In this document: piece after piece, positions 45,193-54,446 of the stretch
Layout: each line of letters starts with the position of its first letter
Position numbering within the stretch: position 1 is the stretch's first letter
Assembly (NCBI GenBank): GCA_022448645.1
Contig: JAKVBZ010000015.1
Location: 1 to 64,000, forward strand
Reading direction: 5' to 3'
DNA from: Pirellulaceae bacterium
GTDB lineage: Bacteria > Planctomycetota > Planctomycetia > Pirellulales > Pirellulaceae
DNA: 64,000 nt
Notes under the pieces: generated by a model
Database searches by the model: none
What the model was told of the DNA's origin: nothing
Seen by the model: the letters and a program-made list of their open reading frames with translations, nothing else
Translations under genes and position numbers: made by a program

Positions 45193-45641
45193 CTGTCAAT
45201 CGTTGCGGGTTTAGTCGCGCCAAAGAGGAGGTCAGCGTCGTTTCCTTGTCCACAGGTTGCGGTGTTCAAGGTGAGCGCATAAGAAACCCACTGTGGCGAT
45301 ACAAAGTTCATATTATAGCAAAATGGTTAGTCGGGGGAAGATGCAGTGGATGCTTAATTTAGGTTCATTTAAGGGGCTTTTCCGGCCAGTTTGGCATTCT
45401 CAACTGTTGATCTGGGGGCCAACGGTTGGGCATGACTGTGTCCAGGTTGGTCCATCGCCCACTTTGGGTGATGAGAACAAACGCTCACTACGGACTGCTA
45501 GCCAGTGATGCCTGCATATTCTGGATCGGTCACAGCCCTAGGTTGTCTGTGAATTATCCGATGAAGAATCGGTTGAAACGGTGGAAAGGTAGGGCAAAAT
45601 TCAACGACTGTACCGGTCGGGTAATATTCGAGCGGTGTCGG
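45193..45641. other. 449-bp intergenic region upstream of the lipid operon
   Basis: The region separates the lipid operon from the glycosyltransferase gene, both on the - strand. It contains the extended -10 box at 45312-45320. No gene is recognised in the rest, and the small frames on the + strand look random. Confidence 0.5.
45312..45320 (-). promoter_or_regulatory. extended -10 promoter of the lipid operon
   Basis: Read on the - strand, TGCTATAAT is a perfect TATAAT with the extended TGn element. Transcription would begin near 45305 and give a leader of about 110 bases before the first ATG at 45192. No good -35 box is visible, as expected for an extended -10 promoter. Confidence 0.5.
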
Positions 45642-46316
45642 CTATGTTTTCTCATAGATTTGACGAAGCCGTTCGAGCGGAACTCCCAACCTGGCTGCGG
45701 CAAGAATCCACCAATTTTTTAAGGTTTGCCGGATAACACCGTTCTGTTGCCAACGTCGTGCACTGGTCCGAATCGGTCCCTGAATGAGTGCGACTTGTCC
45801 GATTCGGCGGAGTTGTTGCATCAGTAGCAAATCTTCTAGCAGAGGGGATTGGGGAAACCCACCGACACGCTCAAAGATTTCGCGTCGCACAAAAATGCCT
45901 TGGTCTCCGTAAGGTAGAGACCATAGTCGAACTCGCCAGGCATTTCCCAGTTCGATACACCGGTAGATCCAACCCGGGGCTTCGATTTGTTGATGGAACG
46001 CGCCTGCCACGTTAGCGGGCTGAGATAAGGCCGAGGTGATATTTTTGACGGCATTCGTTGGCAAACGGCTATCGGCGTGCAGGAATAACAGTACTTCTCC
46101 AGTCGCTTGTTGTGCGGCGACATTCTGTTGCACGCCTCGACCTGGAGGACATTCCACAATCTTGGCACCAGCGCCCATTCCGGCGACAACGGTATCATCC
46201 CTGCTGCCTCCATCTGCCACAAAGATTTCCCAAACGCCAGCTTGTTTAGCGCTTGTTACGGCGGAAGCAATATGTTTTGCTTCATTGAGAGCGGGGATGA
46301 TAACAGAGATTCGCAT
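45642..46316 (-). CDS. glycosyltransferase family 2, TIGR04283-like
   Basis: A 224-residue soluble GT-A glycosyltransferase. It starts MRISVIIPALNEAKHI, has the nucleotide-sugar Asp in VADGGSRDDT, the DxD-like ADSRLP metal site in LLFLHADSRLP, and SLPYGDQGIFVRREIFE followed by FPQSPLLEDLLLMQQLRRIG. These agree with the selenodomain-associated transferase 2 family, whose role is not established. The next gene upstream is glgC on the same strand, 170 bp away. Confidence 0.8.
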   Translation of the reverse strand: MRISVIIPALNEAKHIASAVTSAKQAGVWEIFVADGGSRDDTVVAGMGAGAKIVECPPGRGVQQNVAAQQATGEVLLFLHADSRLPTNAVKNITSALSQPANVAGAFHQQIEAPGWIYRCIELGNAWRVRLWSLPYGDQGIFVRREIFERVGGFPQSPLLEDLLLMQQLRRIGQVALIQGPIRTSARRWQQNGVIRQTLKNWWILAAARLGVPLERLRQIYEKT

Positions 46317-46486
46317 GGTTGGCGATGGAGACGTGTGGCACGATGCGATCCCATGTTGGTCGACTGCGTGTATGGAGTTCGAACGACTCGGTCCACCCGA
46401 CGCATGCCGACGATGTTTGGAGGCACCCTTGCGTGTTTGCGGTCAACCGAGAGTCGAGGCCACTGAAAAACACGAATGGCGCGCAA

Positions 46487-47740
46487 CTAGGCGACACGTT
46501 GTTCCGATTCGATATACTCGACACCGTCGCCTTTGGCGATGACAACGATGCCGCCTTCGGTAACCGAAAACCCGCGTGCCTTGTCTAATTCAGTATCGTA
46601 GCCAATTTCTATTTCACTCGGGATGCTGACTCCTTTATCGACGATCGTTCGTCGTAGTTTGGCGCGACGACCGATATCGACGTCTTGAAAAAGGATGGAG
46701 TCTTCGACTTGAGCATAACTGTTGACACGGACGCGTGGTCCTAAAATGCTGTGACGGACTTGTCCACCAGAAATGATGCTGCCTTGGCAAACGATGCTGT
46801 CCATGGCATATCCGGTTCGCTCCTTTTCATCCACACCGGAAAACACGAACTTCGGAGGTGGAAAGCCGGGCTGATGCGTTCGCAAAGGCCAGCGGTCATC
46901 GTACATATTCAATTGTGGATCGACTGATACCAGATCCATGTTGGCTTCGTAGTAGGCATCCAACGTGCCCACGTCACGCCAGTAGGCATCGCGTTTGCGG
47001 TTCTCGTCGCGAAATGGAAATGCAAAGACTCGGTGTGAATCGATGATTGAAGGAATCACATCTCGGCCAAAGTCGTGGACGCTACCCGGACTGGTGGCAT
47101 CCTGGCACAATTGCTCGAATAGAAAACGTGCCGTAAACACATAAATACCCATGGAAGCCAAGCAATGTGCGTCATCGTTGGGAAGTGTCTTTGGGGTAGC
47201 TGGCTTTTCTTGAAAGCCAATGATCCGGTTTCGATGGTCGACCTGCATGACACCGAATTGCTTGCCTTTTTCGGCAGAAACTCGTAAGGCCCCAATGGTC
47301 AAGTCCGCATCGTTCTCCTGATGGTGCTGGACCATATGTTGGTAGTTCATTTTGTAGATGTGATCGCCAGCCAGAATGACTACATACTCGGGACGTTCCT
47401 TTTCGATGGTGTAAATGTTCTGGTAGACAGCGTCCGCAGTGCCTTGATACCAATGTTCATCGATTCGTTGTTGAGGTGGGACGACATCGATAAACTCGCC
47501 CAATTCGCGGCACAGGAAACGCCGCCAGCCGAGATTGATATGCCGGTCGAGACTCATCGCCTTGTACTGCGTGAGCACGAGCATCTTGCGGATGCCGCTG
47601 TTAAGGCAGTTGGATAAGGAGAAGTCAATGATCCGGTAGGCGCCACCAAACGGCACAGCCGGTTTAGCGCGATCACGCGTTAGTGGTTCCAGACGGGATC
47701 CTTTTCCTCCGGCCAATACGACGGACAAAACATTCTTCAT
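46487..47740 (-). CDS. glgC: glucose-1-phosphate adenylyltransferase
   Basis: This enzyme makes ADP-glucose for glycogen synthesis. I start it at ATG 47740 because TGGAG lies six bases upstream and the protein then begins KNVLSVVLAGGKGSRLEPLT; the frame runs further upstream from TTG 47779. It has 417 residues. Motifs seen are AKPAVPFGGAYRIIDF, YQGTADAVYQN (substrate site), FQEKP, YWRDVGTLDAYYEAN, and a left-handed beta-helix C-terminus with hexad repeats (GSIISGGQVRHSILGPRVRV). No glycogen synthase or branching gene is nearby. Confidence 0.93.
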   Translation of the reverse strand: MKNVLSVVLAGGKGSRLEPLTRDRAKPAVPFGGAYRIIDFSLSNCLNSGIRKMLVLTQYKAMSLDRHINLGWRRFLCRELGEFIDVVPPQQRIDEHWYQGTADAVYQNIYTIEKERPEYVVILAGDHIYKMNYQHMVQHHQENDADLTIGALRVSAEKGKQFGVMQVDHRNRIIGFQEKPATPKTLPNDDAHCLASMGIYVFTARFLFEQLCQDATSPGSVHDFGRDVIPSIIDSHRVFAFPFRDENRKRDAYWRDVGTLDAYYEANMDLVSVDPQLNMYDDRWPLRTHQPGFPPPKFVFSGVDEKERTGYAMDSIVCQGSIISGGQVRHSILGPRVRVNSYAQVEDSILFQDVDIGRRAKLRRTIVDKGVSIPSEIEIGYDTELDKARGFSVTEGGIVVIAKGDGVEYIESEQRVA

Positions 47741-47872
47741 GCGATACTCCATCATCTGTAAGAACCAATTGTCAGCCAAGCATTGTAGTTGGTTTTGGAG
47801 AACTGCGAAAGCCGGGAAGCATGCGCTATGGTTCTCGAGTTTGTCTCAGTCAGCTTTTCGGCGGAAAGCTTG

Positions 47873-49879
47873 TTACAAGTAAACACGGCGGTTAAAAATG
47901 TACCACTCGATGACCGCGACAATCAGGGCCAGCAGCAGCAGATACTTCCAGGCTTCTCTTCGGGTGGGCTCCCACGTCCTTTGCCCTTCCACCGATTCGT
48001 GTACAAAGTCTAATTCCGGGCGAGGCAGGATGCTACTTTCTCGACTGTTGAACAGGTTTACCGCGAATGTTTTGACAGATGCCTGTGGCGAATCTTCTTG
48101 GACGGTGTATATCCCCAGCTCGTCAGTGTCAACAAAGGCGAACATGCCCCCAGCACTGCGCGATACTGGCAACTTTGCACCAGTCGGTGACTGCACCATG
48201 ATTTCTTTTGCCGAGTTGTCCGAACGTATGACAATGGGTTCACCCGGCTGCACCGTCGATTTCATCCGGGACGGACTACTTGCCCCTCCCAGATAACGCA
48301 ACATGTTGTTGATGAATATTGGGAAGCTCACGCGGATCGGCCAGTTGGTATTGGCCGTACCTTCAGCTTGGTCCACGATGGTACAACCCAGTACCGCGTC
48401 CTCGTAGCTGTCACGAGGTGCGATCGCAAACAGGGCCCCGTGGTTCGTTTCGTCGTGTACCATATTGGTGTCGATCAGGACGGTGCCTCCGGGAGGGAGT
48501 GACAGAGGTACGGCTTCCGCCATGTCGACATTTCCCATTTCGACAAATTGCATCAACGGATGTCCGCGATCCATGTCAATGATCTGAGGAGTTTGTAATT
48601 CACCACGAGTCCATCCGTCGACCGGAGGTAATTGGCCAATAAACACCGTGTTGGTCTGAGGCATGGCCTGAGGAGCACACTGGTCGTAGATAATCAAGTC
48701 GAACGTACCGTCCGCAGCTTGTTGTTCATATTGAGACAAGGCCATATAACTCGGAGGTCTCACGCTGACAGCGGCAAGCTTTTCTGCTTGTGCTGTAGAG
48801 ATGGCCAATTCCAGAGGTTGATTGCCCGGAGTAACGAGCAGCACATCGGCTTGCCGGGGAGGCCTGATGGTGGCGTACGCTACGTTGTCGACGGCCAAGT
48901 CATCATCTTCTTCGATCTCCAAACGCAACGTGCCGGATTCAAAATGGTGCAGTGTCATGCCCAGGCTGCCGGATCCTCCGTGATCAAGTGTGATCGTTCG
49001 TGAGTCAATCAAGCCGTCGTCTCTGTAAAGATTGACATTGACCGAAATCTTGGATGGATGTTCCTCGTCCGTGTCCTCACGAGCGAAATGTTGCAAGCGT
49101 GCAAACACATGCAAGCGGTTTGGATTTTCTGGGTTCCGTTCGGTGTTAAACGTCACGATACCAACGTTGTGACAAGTATCGCTTCCCATGCGAATGTATT
49201 TTGGTGTCAGGTTTCCCAAGTCGAAATCGGATACGGTCGGTACGTTTCCGTCGCTGAAAATATACAAGGTGGCAGGGAGGGCGTCGGCAACGGCCATGAC
49301 ATTGCTTTCTCGTTCGCGGCTGTCGGCCGGATTGGCTCTGCCCGCAGCCGCGCGTAGGGCTTCGTCGAGATCTGTTGTGCGGTAGGTAGGTTTGATTTCG
49401 GAGACGGCTCGAGACAACTGACGTCGGTTGCGGCTGAATTCGTGTTCGATGCGGGCTTCGTCCGAAAAACTAACCACCATTGCGGTGTCGCCCGACCGCA
49501 TTTCGTTATCAATCAATTGTTGAATCCGACGTTTGGCTTCAGCCAGGCGTGAGCCGTCAGCGTCGGTGGCGCGCATGCTGGCCGACACGTCGACAAGAAA
49601 GATGAAACGATTGCCCAGCAACTGCCGGTCTCTCCAACTGGGGCGCAGGCAAGCCAGCATGATGAGCAAGATCAACAGCAACTGCAGGAACAGCAGAATG
49701 TTTTGCCTGAGCCGCTGCCACAGGCTGTTGACGTGGAGATCTTCGATGGTGCGCTGCCACAAATAGGTGCTGGGAACTTCCAGTGGTTGACGCTTCAATT
49801 TCAAAAAATAGAGCAGCACGATCAACGGCGGGATCGCTGCCAATATGAGCCATTGCCACCCAAGAAGCATATTCGTCAT
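47873..49879 (-). CDS. BatA/VWA-domain membrane protein
   Basis: A 668-residue protein with a BatA-type N-terminus: two membrane segments (about 9-25 and 61-79) around a short loop with LKRQPLEVPSTYLW. A von Willebrand A domain follows (about 90-250) with the MIDAS DVSASM and later Thr/Asp positions (SGDTAMVVSFSD, RTTDLDEALR). The rest is beta-rich, probably extracytoplasmic, and a final membrane segment (LLLLALIVAVIEWYIF) ends the chain. It is followed on the same strand by genes typical of MoxR/DUF58 operons: the DUF58 gene stops just upstream at 49888. Function is not known to me; these systems are linked to envelope stress or chaperone-assisted metal insertion. Confidence 0.8.
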   Translation of the reverse strand: MTNMLLGWQWLILAAIPPLIVLLYFLKLKRQPLEVPSTYLWQRTIEDLHVNSLWQRLRQNILLFLQLLLILLIMLACLRPSWRDRQLLGNRFIFLVDVSASMRATDADGSRLAEAKRRIQQLIDNEMRSGDTAMVVSFSDEARIEHEFSRNRRQLSRAVSEIKPTYRTTDLDEALRAAAGRANPADSRERESNVMAVADALPATLYIFSDGNVPTVSDFDLGNLTPKYIRMGSDTCHNVGIVTFNTERNPENPNRLHVFARLQHFAREDTDEEHPSKISVNVNLYRDDGLIDSRTITLDHGGSGSLGMTLHHFESGTLRLEIEEDDDLAVDNVAYATIRPPRQADVLLVTPGNQPLELAISTAQAEKLAAVSVRPPSYMALSQYEQQAADGTFDLIIYDQCAPQAMPQTNTVFIGQLPPVDGWTRGELQTPQIIDMDRGHPLMQFVEMGNVDMAEAVPLSLPPGGTVLIDTNMVHDETNHGALFAIAPRDSYEDAVLGCTIVDQAEGTANTNWPIRVSFPIFINNMLRYLGGASSPSRMKSTVQPGEPIVIRSDNSAKEIMVQSPTGAKLPVSRSAGGMFAFVDTDELGIYTVQEDSPQASVKTFAVNLFNSRESSILPRPELDFVHESVEGQRTWEPTRREAWKYLLLLALIVAVIEWYIFNRRVYL

Positions 49880-49887
49880 GGTGTCTC

Positions 49888-50778
49888 TTACCGCACCAGG
49901 CCACGTTGTCGCAAATAGCTGGACACTAGCTGCTCAACAGGCACATGTGTGTTCGTCATCAAGTACGCCATTCCGCGACGAGTACAATACTCGCGTGCCG
50001 AGTCCACAAAAGTCGCAACCGTGCGTCGGTAGCGGTCTAGCAGGGGACGGCTCACCGTGATTTCGGCTGCATCACCGTCCTCGCAGTCGATCAATCGCAA
50101 GTCTCCCTGAACTTCCGGATCGAGCTCCTCAGGGCTGAATAAATGAATCACATACACGTCCATTTGTTGAGCCAGCAGGAAGCGAAAAGCAGACTCAAAT
50201 CCCTGCTTGTCCATCAAGTCGCTAATGAGTACAAGGATTCCTTTCCCGCTGTTACGCAGGCAGAAGTTTTTGATGCCGTCCACTAATGGCACACCTTCTC
50301 CCGCCTGGATACCTTCCAAGTATTCGGTCAATCGCCATAGACTGTGCCTGCCTCGGAGTATCGGAGCCGGCGCCTGCAGGTCTTGATTCATCGCCTCGAC
50401 ACGCACTCGGTCGGCTCGGCATAAGCCAATGAACCCCAGCGCAGCTGCCAATTGCTTCGCATATTCGAATTTGGTTGGAGTTCCAAATTTCATGGAAAGG
50501 CTGTCATCGATTAGCGCATAAAAATGTAAATCCTCTTCTTCGAGGAACATCTTAAGGAATAACTTATCGAGCCGAGCGTACAGATTCCAATCGATAAACC
50601 GTAAATCGTCCCCGGCGACGTAGTTGCGAAAGTCAGCAAACTCGACACTCTGTCCCTTTCGCTTGCTGCGCCGCTCTCCCTTCATGCGGCCGCGAAAAAT
50701 CTTGCGGCTGACAAGTTCCAGACGTTCGAGTTGAGCCAGCAGTTCAGGGCTGAGCAGCTGCGACGACTTGGTAGACAT
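49888..50778 (-). CDS. DUF58 domain protein
   Basis: A 296-residue protein, starting at ATG 50778 (TTG 50826 is the other option and would add 16 residues). The DUF58 signature is clear: GQSVEFADFRNYVAGDDLRFIDWNLYARLDKLFLK, shown here in two halves, then EEEDLHFYALIDDSLSM, a VWA-like MIDAS. It typically pairs with MoxR ATPases and BatA-like VWA proteins, and here it is eight bases upstream of the BatA-type gene. No MoxR gene lies in the window on this strand. Confidence 0.85.
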   Translation of the reverse strand: MSTKSSQLLSPELLAQLERLELVSRKIFRGRMKGERRSKRKGQSVEFADFRNYVAGDDLRFIDWNLYARLDKLFLKMFLEEEDLHFYALIDDSLSMKFGTPTKFEYAKQLAAALGFIGLCRADRVRVEAMNQDLQAPAPILRGRHSLWRLTEYLEGIQAGEGVPLVDGIKNFCLRNSGKGILVLISDLMDKQGFESAFRFLLAQQMDVYVIHLFSPEELDPEVQGDLRLIDCEDGDAAEITVSRPLLDRYRRTVATFVDSAREYCTRRGMAYLMTNTHVPVEQLVSSYLRQRGLVR

Positions 50779-50991
50779 GTGGAAGGTTTTGGGGCATGGT
50801 CGAAATGTTGCTAGGTTAGCTGTCAACTTCGTGAGCTAACTTGGAAAATCCAAGTAGGCTGGATGATGGTTGTTCGCGACTGGATGTTCGTGGCAAGATG
50901 GAGGACACGTAAAAGACCTGAACTCGAGACATTTCCTTCATCTGGCCCCAAAGTTCCGGCCGTTATCGTTACAGCCCAGACCTAAGAAACA

Positions 50992-51876
50992 TTATTGCAG
51001 TTTTTGTCGCATGCGGCGACTGTAGTCAGCGAGGATGGCCCGTTCCTGGTCGGTCAGGCATTCTTCGCCATCACGGTGTAACTTATCCAGCACTCGATCA
51101 GCCTCCCGATCAAGGCTTCGGATATGTTCTTCGGGGTGATGTAACCGTAATTTGGGTTGGCGACGAAAGATGGTTTTCAATTTTGTTCCACGTTGGCTTC
51201 CACCAGCCGACGATGACGTCAGACGGCCGAAATTCCAGCCGAACTTGCAATAGACAAAGCCAAAGACAGCTCCTACCAGGTGCACATCGAAGGCGATCCT
51301 GGAGTTTTCCGACTGTGGCGCAAATTGAAAAACGTTCATCAGGATAAGCAGGATGCCGAAGATCCAAGCCGGCATGGGAATGATGGCCATCAACAGGATG
51401 GTCCGTTTGGGGAAATGCAGGCAATACAAAATAACGACCGTGGTGACCGCTCCCGAAGCTCCCAGTAGTGGAACCAGGGGCTGTTGCAGAGCCAACTCTT
51501 TGAAAACCCAAAACAATCCACAGAGCACGATCGAGACGAGATAGAGACGTAGGAATTCACGCTTGCCATAGATGCCTTCGATCTCTCGTCCAAACATCCA
51601 CAGGCAAAACATGTTGCCCGCCAGGTGCATGAGGTTAAACCAATCGTGGGCGAAGCCGTAAGTGACAAACTTCCACCACAACCAAGGCTGAAACAGAACG
51701 GCGGGGTTGAGGGTGAGTTGCTGGGTGATCCAATTCGTCTCGTGGTATAGTAATTTGTTGAGGAAAAATGCCACCACGTTGATCAGCAGTAGTTTGTTTA
51801 TCGTTGATTGCGGTAAACGGAACAGCGTCCCTGTCGAGCCGGAGTCTCGGTAATAGTCCCGTTCTGCTAATCCCAT
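50992..51876 (-). CDS. rhomboid-family intramembrane protease
   Basis: A 294-residue membrane protein with about six hydrophobic segments. The catalytic Ser is in LLGASGAV (Ser141), the catalytic His in FDVHLVGAVFG (His199), and the first-loop HLAGN motif supports rhomboid identity. The C-terminal 80 residues (after WNFGRL) are soluble and charged, with a DLHRDGEECLTDQERAIL stretch that resembles DUF6576-like tails on planctomycete rhomboids. It is isolated from its neighbours by 164 and 213 bp. The substrate is unknown. Confidence 0.88.
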   Translation of the reverse strand: MGLAERDYYRDSGSTGTLFRLPQSTINKLLLINVVAFFLNKLLYHETNWITQQLTLNPAVLFQPWLWWKFVTYGFAHDWFNLMHLAGNMFCLWMFGREIEGIYGKREFLRLYLVSIVLCGLFWVFKELALQQPLVPLLGASGAVTTVVILYCLHFPKRTILLMAIIPMPAWIFGILLILMNVFQFAPQSENSRIAFDVHLVGAVFGFVYCKFGWNFGRLTSSSAGGSQRGTKLKTIFRRQPKLRLHHPEEHIRSLDREADRVLDKLHRDGEECLTDQERAILADYSRRMRQKLQ

Positions 51877-52040
51877 AGAACAACAAGTCGTTGGAGGAAC
51901 ATGCGTGGATCAAATGCGTGCAGTGAAACCTGGATTTCACACGTAATCGATCGTTATCCTACGCAATACTGGTTCAGAATGGGAGTGCAGATATTTGCCT
52001 CCCAGTTGCCACGTGTCCACAGATTACTGTTGGGATGGGA

Positions 52041-53579
52041 CTATGGTGTTAGAGTACCCAAGCGCTGCGTGCGCGACTTGACAAGATCTTCTACGCGTTG
52101 GCTTTCCGCTTTCAGCTGGTTTGCCAGTGCGAGCGATTCCCGGTACAAGGCACTTAGCTCTTGTCGAGATTTTTGATAGCGCACGTTGAGAGATTCATGA
52201 TAGCGATTGATTTCACCACGTTCACGTTCAAACCCTTGTTTGTCGTGCGTCAGTTTTCCTGTTTCTTCCGTGCGATAATCGATCGATTGTTGTGTTCGGG
52301 CAGTAGCCTGTTCAAGCCGAGTGATGTCGTCTTGGGTGGATCGGGTGCGGTCGTCCACGATCGTGCTCTGTCGATAGATTTTGTGAAATAAGAATTCATA
52401 GTCTCGAAGCTGACGAATGTAGATTCGGTCGACTTCTTCGGCGATGCCGCCTTGGACCAACTGCTGAGCGGTTTCGGTGTCAAAAAATGCCATCTCGCCA
52501 ACTTGAAATTGAACTCGTCCCGCCGCATCACCGTCACCTCCATGCCGAAGCCATGCAGGTAAGGCCTGTCCAAGGGCATTAAAGTCACGGGACGGAAGCC
52601 GAGGAGGCTCGTCCGGTGCATCTACCATGATGTCGTTGTAGGCTTCCTTAAACTGAACTTGCACCAATGTCCGTTCTGGTGGATCACTGTCGCGATCGGC
52701 CGTCTGGCCATCTCGAATATATTCATCGACAAGCTCTTCCGAAAAAAGAGCTCGTTTGTTTTGTTCATTCATTCCCTCAAAGGCAACGTGCGTGTCCATT
52801 GGCATCATTTCGTACAACACACAAGGGCTATTGGGGTTGTTAATCACTTCTTGCTGGGCTGCGGACAATGGGATCGTCGGTTGCAAGACAACACCAGCTT
52901 CTTGTTGTTCTGCAACAAGGTATTCCCCTAGATACATGGTGGGCAGCGCACAGCGCTCGCCACGTGCGATAATTTCGTCGGCGTTTGCGGTCCCTGCGAG
53001 GACCGCTTCCTGAACGGAAACTTCCAGTTGACTTACCGAAACCTGAGCGAATAGATACAACACGGTTTTTTCTTCGATCCCGTGTTTACGTATTGTTAAT
53101 TGCGCTTCAGCACCATCGCCAGCTTCTTCCAACGAGGGTGGCTCTGCTCCAGAACACAGCTCATCGCCCCACTGGCTGGTTTCGACCTGTAACTTCGTGC
53201 CGTCGAATCCACGGATGAGGCAGTTGGGCCATACTCGTCCCCGATCATAGAGGGTGCGCCCTAGTTCCTCACGAACCTTAGTCAGCCAGGTTCCTGATTC
53301 TGCTCGTTTAATCTCGCCGTCCGCAGTAATGGTGTGTCCGTGGCGCAGTACCTCGTTATTTCGCACTGCATCTGCTAACTTCTCCTTGTGTGATTGATAT
53401 GCTGTGCGGTGGACATGCAGGGTTTTCAGCACCATCATCGAAAGGGTGAAGAACAGCAGCAACATCGGAAGAAAAATGGCCAATGCTGTGATGTCTAGCC
53501 AATGCCAATTCTTTGCAGCAAAGTATAGAAGGGCATAGGCGATGATCAGGACCAAGGCCAGAATCAAGTAATACATCAT
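52041..53579 (-). CDS. unrecognised membrane-anchored coiled-coil protein
   Basis: I do not recognise a family. The 512-residue product starts with two membrane segments (YLILALVLIIAYALLYFA and ITALAIFLPMLLLFFTLSMMVL). A large middle region (about 100-400) is Glu/Gln-rich and polar with no known motif. The C-terminal part (about 410-505) is a predicted coiled coil with heptad Leu/Ile and Gln-rich segments (TRLEQATARTQQSIDYR, GEINRYHESLNVRYQKSRQE). It may be a tethered scaffold or tension-sensing protein, but that is a guess. It stands alone on the - strand, opposite the MarR operon. Confidence 0.6.
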   Translation of the reverse strand: MMYYLILALVLIIAYALLYFAAKNWHWLDITALAIFLPMLLLFFTLSMMVLKTLHVHRTAYQSHKEKLADAVRNNEVLRHGHTITADGEIKRAESGTWLTKVREELGRTLYDRGRVWPNCLIRGFDGTKLQVETSQWGDELCSGAEPPSLEEAGDGAEAQLTIRKHGIEEKTVLYLFAQVSVSQLEVSVQEAVLAGTANADEIIARGERCALPTMYLGEYLVAEQQEAGVVLQPTIPLSAAQQEVINNPNSPCVLYEMMPMDTHVAFEGMNEQNKRALFSEELVDEYIRDGQTADRDSDPPERTLVQVQFKEAYNDIMVDAPDEPPRLPSRDFNALGQALPAWLRHGGDGDAAGRVQFQVGEMAFFDTETAQQLVQGGIAEEVDRIYIRQLRDYEFLFHKIYRQSTIVDDRTRSTQDDITRLEQATARTQQSIDYRTEETGKLTHDKQGFERERGEINRYHESLNVRYQKSRQELSALYRESLALANQLKAESQRVEDLVKSRTQRLGTLTP

Positions 53580-53966
53580 GTCTCTATCTGTTCCTCAGCG
53601 GTGCCCATCGTAGATTAGCCCGCTTAAAAATCGCTCGCCACTTGCTCGTATTGTAAAGGTTAGCGAGCCGGTGAACGAAACTTGCCTGACAGCTGTCGCC
53701 GTCGCGACATGGATGCATCTGTACTGAAGAGTTACGCGAAAGCGAATAAATTGCCGTCAACTTTGATGATAAGCTGGGCAATGCGGGTAGTCAAGTTGAA
53801 CATGTCTTATTGTACTGCAGCAAGCTGTTCGGAAAATTCATTTTAGCGCCGAATGTTTGGCCGAAGAAATGGCACAACCGACATAATCGTTCAAGTCCGA
53901 ACAGTTTTGTTCCGATTAGTTCTATGGTGAACGAATGGAGGGGGGGATTCCCGTGTTGGTTTCGTC
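53580..53966. other. 387-bp divergent region before the MarR operon
   Basis: This lies between the start of the coiled-coil gene (- strand) and marR (+ strand), so it should hold promoters for both. An inverted repeat at 53825-53904 is described separately. CATAAT at 53882-53887 is a possible -10 for marR with TTGGCC 19 bases upstream, which is a poor spacing. Confidence 0.4.
53825..53904. promoter_or_regulatory. distant inverted repeat upstream of marR
   Basis: CTGTTCGGA (53825-53833) and TCCGAACAG (53896-53904) are exact inverted copies 71 bp apart, and GTTCCGA at 53909-53915 is a partial third copy. They flank a possible marR -10. They could be operator half sites for the adjacent regulator or a looping pair. 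MarR proteins normally use tighter dyads, so this remains tentative. Confidence 0.3.
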
Positions 53967-54446
53967 ATGCATCGATCCCCGGAAACCCTACTCGACATTG
54001 TTCAATGCTTGCATACTGCGACTCAGCGCAGTAAACGGATTTTGACAGCTTGCCTGTCTGGATTGGAAATCACCGAGGCCGAGTTTCTTTTGTTGTGGGT
54101 CTGTTATCGCGCTGAGTCTCAGGCACTAATTCAGTGCGAACTGGCGGGCCTGGTCGGGCTGAGCAAGGCGCAAACGAGTGGCTTGGTCGAGTCCCTGCGG
54201 GGTCGAGGTTTGTTGGCGAGCCAGAGATCGCTGCAAGACCGTCGACGCCAAATGTGGCAGATCACACCAGCTGGACGACAGTGTGTGTCCGAAGTATCGC
54301 AAAGGATCTCCAGCCAATTGCAGGAGGGAATGCGAAACCGTGGCGGAGACCTCGACCGACTCCTTACACAGTTGCAGACGCTCTTCTCGGTGGTCGATTT
54401 TCGCGTGACATGCCCCGAATTGTCTTCGTTGAGGGAGGCAGCTTGA
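53967..54446 (+). CDS. MarR-family transcriptional regulator
   Basis: A 159-residue winged-helix regulator. The recognition region is LSKAQTSGLVESLRGRGLLASQRSLQDRRRQ, split here as LSKAQTSGLVESLRGRGLL then ASQRSLQDRRRQ, with the wing QMWQITPAGRQCVSEVSQ. MarR proteins usually repress efflux or resistance genes and are released by small phenolic or oxidant ligands. Its TGA overlaps the ATG of the TolC-type gene by one base (TGATG), so it is translated with the efflux operon it probably controls. Confidence 0.85.
   Translation: MHRSPETLLDIVQCLHTATQRSKRILTACLSGLEITEAEFLLLWVCYRAESQALIQCELAGLVGLSKAQTSGLVESLRGRGLLASQRSLQDRRRQMWQITPAGRQCVSEVSQRISSQLQEGMRNRGGDLDRLLTQLQTLFSVVDFRVTCPELSSLREAA

Noticed and set aside
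54134..54445. Extra 104 residues upstream of the TolC-family start
   Set aside because: They lie inside marR in another frame and do not look like a signal or channel; the lipoprotein signal begins at 54446.
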